Position numbers and translations under genes: made by a program
Part shown: piece by piece, positions 62,410 through 64,000 of the stretch
Numbering within the stretch: the first letter of the stretch is position 1
How the letters are laid out: each line of letters opens with the position of its first letter
Notes under the pieces: generated by a model
Told to the model about the DNA's origin: nothing
Database searches by the model: none
Seen by the model: only the letters and a program-made list of their open reading frames with translations
Assembly: GCF_900168205.1 (NCBI RefSeq)
Contig: NZ_FUZE01000016.1
Span: 38,520-102,519 of the forward strand
DNA length: 64,000 nt
Direction: 5' to 3'
Source: Chryseobacterium balustinum
Lineage (GTDB): Bacteria; Bacteroidota; Bacteroidia; Flavobacteriales; Weeksellaceae

Positions 62410-62917
62410 ATGAAAATAAGTGCACAGAATAACGACTTGACTTTTGAAAAAAAAGAATTCAGGAGAATTCTATTCTAAAATTTCCTTTTTAGGATATGAG
62501 CTATTCTTTTCGTTTAAAGAATCTATTTTTACATCTCAACAGGAGGAAATTGATTGGAAACTCATTGCCACATTTGTGGAACATGTTTTAAAAAATATAG
62601 AATCGATTAATTCTAGAGGCGGAAAAATTATTGAAGAACTAAAAAAAATAGTCCATGTCGATGATTCTTTTTACAAAAAAGAAAAGGGAAACTTTGTTGC
62701 AGATGCTATTGAATTGATGGATTTTCAAAAAACAATTGATTATGATAAAAGTAATAATCAGCTCATTCAATATCGTTTTAAATATGATGTAAGTTTCTTT
62801 TTTGAAAATGAAGATGACTATTCACTAGCTGAATATAATTACATTGTAAAATTTAGTAATCATCATTCTCTAACAATAATTGGAGTTTGTAATGATATAT
62901 GGAGCCTGTATAAATAA
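62410..62917 (+). pseudogene. Frameshifted hypothetical protein (cassette 3)
   Basis: The ATG at 62410 opens MKISAQNNDLTFEKK and stops at TAA 62476-62478. The second frame continues from KKNSGEFYSKISFLGYELFF to 62917. The two frames meet at an A8 tract (62447-62454); one A fewer would restore about 168 residues. The only other start is TTG 62444. The protein is soluble and not recognised. Real mutation, slippage-based switching or an error are all possible. Confidence 0.65.
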
Positions 62918-62944
62918 CTTATTTGTTGAGTGATCAAAACTATT

Positions 62945-63072
62945 GGTAACAATGTTTTGGCGCAATAGCTGGTTTTTCTTTGTTAGATAGAAAGTACTAA
63001 CTAGAATTTTTGATATCTTTAGAGCTTTAACCTTAAATAGCCGCTACTGCCCCAAGCCGCGCAACATTAACC
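62945..63072 (+). repeat. attC-like palindrome 4
   Basis: It starts with GGTAAC, the complement of GTTACC at 62395. Inside, GTT-TTGG pairs with CCAA and AAC near 63045-63065. It ends with AACATTAACC. The GLPGLI gene follows. Confidence 0.6.
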
Positions 63073-63099
63073 TAAATTTTAAACATACACTCATCACAA

Positions 63100-63894
63100 A
63101 TGAAATACATATTAATCTTTCTTGGAATTTCATCATTTTGTTTTTCTCAAAAATTCAGTTTCATTTATGAAACTAAATATAAATTGAATTCAGAAAACCC
63201 ATATGATGCTAATTCCGAGAATATGATTTTGGATTTAAAAAATAATAGTTCAATTTTTAGAGATTCACTAGACAAAAAAAACGATTCAATAAAGTTGAAT
63301 AATGGAAACGGAAGGTTTAAAATGGGTGTTGAAAACCAATTTTATGTCAAAAAGAATTTAACTCAAAAAAGAATTGAAAAAATAATAACTTATTTGGGAA
63401 CAGATTATCTTCTTCCAGTTGAGGAAATATTAAATTGGAATATTACTTCGGAACAAAAACTCATTGGAAAATATAAATCTCAAAAAGCAGAAACCAATTA
63501 TGGAGGGAGAACCTGGATTGCTTGGTTTACTACAGAATTACCTTTTGCAGATGGTCCCTATATTTTCAATGGTTTACCAGGGTTGATTGTTTCTATTCAA
63601 GATTCAAACAATGAATATTCATTTAATTTGATAGAAGTCAAGAAAGGCGGGAATATTTTTGATGCACGAACAAAAACAGTAAAAATTGATTGGAAAAAAT
63701 ATGAAACACTTGCAAGATCATATTTTAATGACCCATATGATGTAAATTCAAAAATAAGAATGGGAAAAACAGTTACATTTACTGGTCCGAATGGTGTTAC
63801 AATGGATATTTCAATAAAGAGTAAAGAAATGCAAAATAGTATTTTGCAAGACAATAATCCAATTGAATTAAATCACAAAATAAACTACAAATAA
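63100..63894 (+). CDS. GLPGLI family secreted protein
   Basis: The 264-residue protein has a signal peptide (YILIFLGISSFCFSQ) and the signature NGLPGLIVSI at about 165. YGGRTWIAWFTTELPFADGPYIF precedes it. The family is widespread and expanded in Bacteroidota, with unknown function. It may be the fourth unit of the cassette-like array, but its right end is not confirmed. Confidence 0.88.
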   Translation: MKYILIFLGISSFCFSQKFSFIYETKYKLNSENPYDANSENMILDLKNNSSIFRDSLDKKNDSIKLNNGNGRFKMGVENQFYVKKNLTQKRIEKIITYLGTDYLLPVEEILNWNITSEQKLIGKYKSQKAETNYGGRTWIAWFTTELPFADGPYIFNGLPGLIVSIQDSNNEYSFNLIEVKKGGNIFDARTKTVKIDWKKYETLARSYFNDPYDVNSKIRMGKTVTFTGPNGVTMDISIKSKEMQNSILQDNNPIELNHKINYK

Positions 63895-64000
63895 AAATTA
63901 CTGCTAATAACTAAGCTTTCGTCTTGTCCGCAGGACACGAGATGAAAGCCCGTTGAACGGAAGATCCGGGAGCTTTTTTGGCCGTCTATGGAGTTTTCGA
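63895..64000. other. Terminal intergenic stretch with a strong hairpin
   Basis: GCTTTC-G-TCTTGTCC, loop GCA, and GGACACGAGATGAAAGC form an imperfect hairpin at about 63914-63948. It is followed by GTTGAAC at about 63952-63958, which fits GTTRRRY. The window ends before a gene appears. Confidence 0.4.

Noticed and set aside
1..64000. CRISPR arrays, rRNA genes, complete insertion sequences with transposase
   Set aside because: No regular repeat-spacer array, rRNA signature or transposase gene was seen.

Overview
The window reads as chromosome of a flavobacterium close to Chryseobacterium (Bacteroidota, Weeksellaceae). The DNA is AT-rich, promoters show the Bacteroidota TAnnTTTG -7 element, and the families are typical of that group: GLPGLI protein, LytTR/LytS pair, APC permease, and a 987-residue TPR protein next to an outer-membrane barrel. 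Assignment is by family recognition only; no search was run.

Layout. (1) 1-8.0 kb is a DNA-damage region: a frameshifted xseA fragment, a DJ-1/PfpI protein, then a LexA-like S24 repressor with an alkB gene carrying a stop codon. Facing them is a mutagenesis cassette of a Y-family polymerase and a short DnaE. Two GATACA-N3-TGTATC operators lie in the divergent promoter. (2) 8.3-43 kb is an accessory stretch of small redox and detoxification units, each with its own regulator: three MDR oxidoreductases, three SDRs, an aldo-keto reductase, an aldehyde dehydrogenase, DJ-1, ABM, SnoaL and AhpD proteins, MFS pumps, and a five-gene operon ending in an exported acetolactate decarboxylase. Regulators are six AraC, two HxlR and one TetR. 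Many binding sites can be read directly: direct-repeat AraC boxes with fixed 23-bp period and fixed 20-bp distance to the -7 element at four promoters; a TCAGCG...GCACAG element at four other promoters next to SDR-AraC pairs; and paired TetR palindromes. (3) A large serine recombinase at 41.7-43.3 kb runs into the 3' end of a tRNA-Arg gene, which may be the right edge of an integrated segment. (4) 43.3-58.4 kb looks like core genome: barrel plus TPR pair, amino-acid permease, SPFH protein, dGTPase, Nei/Fpg glycosylase, methyltransferase, LytS/LytTR. (5) 58.5-64 kb turns accessory again. It holds a sigma-54-like promoter in front of a 26-residue membrane peptide, a three-way-junction structure ahead of a mepB-like gene, an AAA ATPase, and a gene-cassette-like array.

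The cassette-like array (60.46-63.07 kb) is the most unusual part. Successive single genes (DUF6624 lipoprotein, LRR protein, a frameshifted unknown, then GLPGLI) are separated by four imperfect palindromes. In each of the three complete units the first bases (GTTACCTGC, GTTAGTGGC, GTTACC) reappear as their exact reverse complement where the next palindrome begins. That is the end-complementarity expected of integron cassettes with attC sites, but the core does not match GTTRRRY and no integrase is visible.

Four genes are broken by single lesions: xseA by a frameshift, alkB by a stop at codon 21, an MFS pump by a stop at codon 47, and the third cassette gene by an A8 tract. Either sequencing error or real decay could explain them.
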